In this document: piece by piece, positions 60,030 through 64,000 of the stretch
Position numbering within the stretch: the first letter of the stretch is position 1
How the letters are laid out: every line of letters starts with the position of its first letter
NCBI GenBank assembly: GCA_013398955.1
Contig: VWPU01004536.1
Span: forward strand, 36,828 to 100,827
Reading direction: 5' to 3'
Source of the DNA: Callaeas wilsoni
Lineage: Eukaryota; Chordata; Aves; Passeriformes; Callaeidae
Length of the DNA: 64,000 bases
Notes under the pieces: generated by a model
Database searches by the model: none
What the model was told of the DNA's origin: nothing
Seen by the model: the letters and a program-made list of their open reading frames with translations, nothing else
Position numbers and translations under genes: made by a program

Positions 60030-62077
60030 GAAATAGTGATCTTGGTCTGAGCGGCCTTAGAGCTTGAATTTCAAATATTTAAGTTTTAATTGTGTCACAG
60101 TTCAACAGAAGCAATCAGTAGTGTGGAATCATGACCCACTAATGAATTAAGTCCTGGAATCACCCAGCTTTATCCCAGGTGAAGCTGCCTGTCGTTAGTC
60201 AGGCCTGGAAACAGGGCCTGTAATGAACCCCTGGCCCCACTGACACCAACAGTAAAAGTCAGGTTTGATTTAACGAGGCCATGGCTTCGTGCCTGATGCT
60301 CATAATCTCCTTGGGCAGGAGGGTGATTAGGGAAGGTGGGAGCACAAAGCTGGTTTGAAGGGCCAGGGAGGCTCCCCAGGGGGAGGAAGGTCTGGGGTTT
60401 CATTGCCTGCCATACACAGCTCCTAAAGGGTCATCAAAGGGTGAGACCCCTGCTAAAGGTAAAGATGAATCTCTTCTAGGCAGGGTATTGTATATGTACA
60501 TGTATAAAGTGGCCAAGGAATAGCTAAATTTTGAGTGGCTGTCATGAGTCATACGCTGTTTTCTTGTAGCCCATATGCTTGACTTCACCTCATATATCCT
60601 TTCTGATTAAAAAAAAAATAGAGGTAAATAAGATGGTTTTAGGAATTTGCAGATGAGTCCAAAATAGCTGCACATAGGACATGTACTAAGATATCAATTT
60701 TACTACAATTGTAGAGATACTGCCAAAAAGTAGCCTTCTTGTTTTATTTCTTTGTATTAAAAAAAAAAAATAGTAGAAAAAAAGTGTGCATTTAGGGGAA
60801 GCAGAAGGAAGAGGTTGTAAAGAGTGAAAAGAAACCTCAAACCCAACAGGTGTCAATGAATCACAGCTCTCTTAGTCACCATAGCTGGCTGCATGAATCA
60901 ATAGAAGACTCTGACTATTAAATAAAGATTCAATCTTGGTATAAAATATTACCTGATAACCAAGCAGCCTTATTCAGTGAATGCCTCATGAAGGACTCAG
61001 ACTGAGGCCTCCAAAGAGAGATAGGTCAGTGCACAGTCATTTAGCAGGAGAGGCAAAAGCTGAATTTCAAGAGTTTTTAAGGAGATATAAAAAAATAAAT
61101 CTGCTCTTGTTATAAATAATAATAATAAAAAACTGAAACCCCATCTCGTGTGGGCAGGCACTGCCCAGACCCCCGGGGCAGCCCTGAACCACGGCCACTG
61201 TCAATCCAAACACAGCCACTTTGACACTGTGTGGGTTCATGTTTGTGCACAGCAAGGGATGGAGCTCTGCCCAGAGCCAGGGACTCTTCCATTGCCACTG
61301 CTGCTGGCAAAAATGTTGGATTAACTCTGAATGCCCCTTCCCTCCTTTCCTGTTGCCCCCCAACTTTTCAGTTTGGCAGCCAACACCCCTCTTCCCCCCC
61401 ACCACCCCGATACCACTAAAAGTAGTGACTGTTCAAACAGATTTTCCTTCAGTTGGTAATATTTTTTGGAGATGAGATGTGCATGTGTTCATTAAAACTG
61501 AGGGTTTTTTTCCAAAAAGAACAAACACGATCTGTGGTGATTGTGTCTGAGCTGCTAATCCATTTTTCCACCTCCTTTCCCTTTAACATTTGGTGTAGAG
61601 TTTTCATCCATTCTCGATGGGGACTACTCATCAAATGAGTCTTCCAGCAGCACTGGCAGGGTGTAATTTTTAATCCCTCTTTACTCCAAACAACGTAAGG
61701 GCAGCAAATACTTCCAGTACTCTGGTCTCTGCTGTCCATGGAGTGGGAGCTGCTGGGATGCTGCAGTCTGAGAGGGCTGGGATTTGTGTGCAAGAGCCAA
61801 GCGTTGATCTGTTCTGCTGATGCTCAGGATAATTAAACAATAGAAGCAAAATGATTAATAAGGTTCTTTTTCCAAGGCGCAGAAAAGGCTGAAGGCCTGG
61901 AGAGGGGCCACTGAATTTGACTAAATAAAAGTAGCAGAATAGGAAGATTTTCAGCAATTATTGGCTCATTTTTTCCCCAGGCTTTCTAACCCCGTCGCTT
62001 TAACTTATTGGCGTAAGACACTCCTTACACCCACATCACATTTTGCCTTGGGCCATTCTGCTGCTCTTGACAGCTGT
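60030..62077. other. Non-coding stretch
   Basis: No gene is recognised. Small A-runs at 60608-60616 and 60759-60770, an AAT run at 61116-61127, and a C-rich run at 61386-61405. Frames are at most 114 codons, without motifs. Confidence 0.6.
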
Positions 62078-62869
62078 CTAGGGCAAAAGGAAATCACCCG
62101 ACCACAAATGTTTTCTCATAACTTCATAACAAGGGAATCTGAAGAAGTCAAAACCTTGGAGGTTCCGACCTTGCTTTAAAAAGCGAGATAAATTTAGGAC
62201 CTGAAATGGAGGCATTGCCCTCTGTCCCAGGCTGTGTGCGCAGTTGGGCTGCAGTGTCCACACGTTAGCAGCAATTAGCAGCAATCTGAAAATGGGTGCC
62301 TGAATTGCTGAAGTGCTGGTGCTCATTAGAAGGCCAATCACAGCCCCTCGGTGCTGCATTTTGGTACCCAGTTGGTGATGCAGATCCAGGGGGACGCACT
62401 GGGATGGGGCTGGTGAGGTGGGACTTCTGCAGTCCCAGCTGCTGAGGGATGGCAGTGCCCGGGGACAGGGTGGCAGGGCACGTGGGCAGAGAGCTTTGCA
62501 GTGCCAGGAGGGAAGGACAGTCCCAACTGCATGATTAATGTTCAAGCTAAAGCTGAACCGTGCTTGGCAGTGATCTGGCTGCTGACTGTCCCAGGGTAGG
62601 GAAAAGGGAAGATGCCTTTGAGCCCACTCAGCCCTTGTGAACTGGGTCAGAACAGCACAGCTGCAGTGGCAGCCACTCTTGTGGCAGGTTTTTGATGCCT
62701 GGTGGAGATTTAGGTTGCTGAAGGTTTCAGTGAGGGCAGTATCAGCTGTGCTGTAGGTGTTCAGTGTTTGCTGTACAGCTGAAACATGCTGAGTGAAGGC
62801 TGTCTCTGAGAGAATGACATTAAAGGGGCTGGGAACAGACACAGATCCTGACACTCTGCTGATGGACAT
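62078..62869 (-). other. 263-codon orphan open reading frame
   Basis: This is the longest ATG-to-stop frame in the window. The predicted protein begins MSISRVSGSVSVPSP and is rich in Ser, Leu, Pro and Cys (a CPRALPPCPRALPSL repeat near its middle). It has no signal peptide, membrane segment or catalytic motif I recognise. No splice sites, Kozak-type start context or poly(A) site clearly belong to it. It lies in a GC-richer patch where stops are rarer, and a 64-codon frame overlaps it in another phase. It may be chance, or a lncRNA or young-gene frame. Confidence 0.1.
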
Positions 62870-63334
62870 TGCAGCTCAGTGATGTTCAGCTTGTGCTCCA
62901 TCGTCTGCCCCTACAACAGGTGCATCAAGCAATGACTGAAAAATAATAAAAACCTTGCCTGTCTTCCCACTCAAGGGGAAGACAAGCCGGCAAGCTCCAG
63001 GAAAAGAAATGCAAATCAATGAAGAGTCAGTGTTCAGGGTCTTTTGTTTTCTCTGCAGATGGGTGCAAGGGAGTCTTGGGGCTGCTTTGGGAAGGTCAAG
63101 GGTCCTTTAAACGCCAAAAGCTTGAGGGATCCAGCTGCGTCTTGCTCAGATGTCCTGTCTGAAGACAAACAACGAGCTGCCTTTTAATTTCTTCATGTTT
63201 TATTTAGCCCTCTTCTTCCTTAGAATCTGTTTCAAACATGTACACTCAGTCATTCTTTCACAGCCCTGTCCCCTTCTGCACAGAGGGAGAATGGGGAGGC
63301 TGTTGTGGTTTTGGTGTGAGTGTGACTCTGCCTG
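62870..63334. other. Non-coding stretch with a small acceptor-linked frame
   Basis: No gene is established. An octamer ATGCAAAT lies at 63010-63017, and the small frame at 63059-63187 is listed separately. Confidence 0.55.
63059..63187 (+). other. Small open frame behind an acceptor-like site (speculative)
   Basis: TTTTGTTTTCTCTGCAG ends at 63058 and ATG follows at once. The frame runs 42 codons (MGARESWGCFGKVKG at its start, QRAAF at its end) to TAA. A Gly after Met would permit N-myristoylation if translated. I recognise no family, and frames of this size are common by chance. Confidence 0.1.
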
Positions 63335-63405
63335 TCTGAACTAGTAAGACATTAAACATCTTGCCCAAGGTCACAACTAATTCACTGTCTTTCCCTGATG
63401 ATTTT
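63335..63405 (-). mobile_element. MIR SINE fragment
   Basis: The plus strand has 'cattaaacatcttgcccaaggtcacaactaattcactg', close to the MIR reverse-complement core 'ggttaagtaacttgcccaaggtcacacagctagtaagtg'. The exact CTTGCCCAAGGTCACA word is retained. The remaining arms are too diverged to trace. Confidence 0.7.
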
Positions 63406-64000
63406 CAGTACAGCATGTACTCCAGCACAAGTCCTCTTTGGAGAGTGTATATTGCAGTTTGACTGCCCGTATATGATGACTTTCCCCTTTTTTCCCTACA
63501 ATTAACAGTGTACCTGAACACCTGGTTTGAAGGAAAGTTGGGATATTGTTCCCAGGAATAAATCTGTCTGCAAGATTGAAAATGGTTGAGTATCTGGGCC
63601 TTTCAGTCTTCACTGTTCTTTCTCCAAACTTGTGTTGGAAAAATCTTGAAGGGATGTTCCCGTGGCTCTGAAAGGTTCTGCCCAGTGTGATTCCAGTGGC
63701 TGCAAGCACAGCTGGGCACACCCTGACCCCCTTGGAAGAGCAGTTGGCAATGCTCCATGGGCATCCAGCAGGGACAGAAGCAGAAATGCAAAGCAGTAGC
63801 TACTGCCTATTAAAAAGTGTAATTAAAAATTTAATTACTTCTGAAAATAGTGGTGTCACTGGCTAGATGTGCAAATCCCACTGCAAGCCAAGTGAGAAAT
63901 TCAGGTTTCCAGGAGGACCCTTGGGATGAGTGGAGTGAGTGGCTGGGATCCTGGTGTGAGGGACAGCGGGTGCCACACCTGGCCTGGTGACATCCCCCTG
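63406..64000. other. Non-coding stretch
   Basis: No gene or nameable repeat. Two overlapping minus-strand frames (114 and 62 codons) have no motif. Confidence 0.6.

Overview
The window looks like avian nuclear DNA, probably from a songbird, although the passerine assignment is only a guess. The main evidence is two young CR1 LINE 3' ends, one on each strand (8413-8977 and 37612-37793). Both carry the typical bird wording of that element: a motif reading 'gcccatggcagggacac' in antisense, and termination at an ATTCTGTG-type octamer. There are no Alu, L1 or B1/B2 elements. The DNA is AT-rich with GC-rich islands, has a eukaryotic simple-repeat load, and contains one ambiguous base.

I find no protein-coding gene that I can recognise, no tRNA or rRNA gene, no CRISPR array and no bacterial-type operon. 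The many short open frames have no family motifs, overlap each other on both strands and mostly fall in GC-rich or repetitive DNA. The window is best read as intergenic or deep intronic sequence. Three weak coding hints are recorded at low confidence: an exon-like block at 11032-11109, a small frame behind an acceptor-like site at 63059-63187, and a 263-codon orphan frame at 62078-62869.

Layout. 0-5.5 kb is AT-rich with one enhancer-like block near 1.4 kb. 5.5-6.1 kb is a hexamer microsatellite followed by a 19-bp minisatellite of 24 copies with no indels. 8.4-9.0 kb is a young CR1. 9.97-10.1 kb is a MIR SINE. 10.97-11.1 kb is a long polypyrimidine run followed by an exon-like block. 14.6 kb is another MIR. 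15.64-15.76 kb is a short imperfect duplication joined at an N. 18.9-19.9 kb is a CpG-rich island made largely of a ~143-bp minisatellite. 20.0-20.9 kb looks like a regulatory block. 23.1 and 27.1-27.8 kb are ancient CR1 copies, the second with a decayed reverse-transcriptase palm. 26.3-26.9 kb looks regulatory and contains a TAATTA dyad. 30.5-30.7 kb holds three perfect octamer (POU) sites. 37.6 kb is a young CR1. 38.5, 46.0, 47.7 and 48.3 kb are further regulatory-looking blocks. 50.7, 57.6 and 63.3 kb are MIR copies. 56.3-56.8 kb is a cluster of unusual simple sequence (T-rich tract, G-quadruplex motif, C15). 59.6-59.8 kb is a decayed LINE endonuclease fragment, with A28 just after it.

Together, the many still-readable ancient repeats (five MIR, three old CR1) and the scattered homeodomain and POU site arrangements suggest an old, slowly changing gene desert or large intron that could carry long-range enhancers. 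That is inference. A multi-species alignment would be needed to show constraint.
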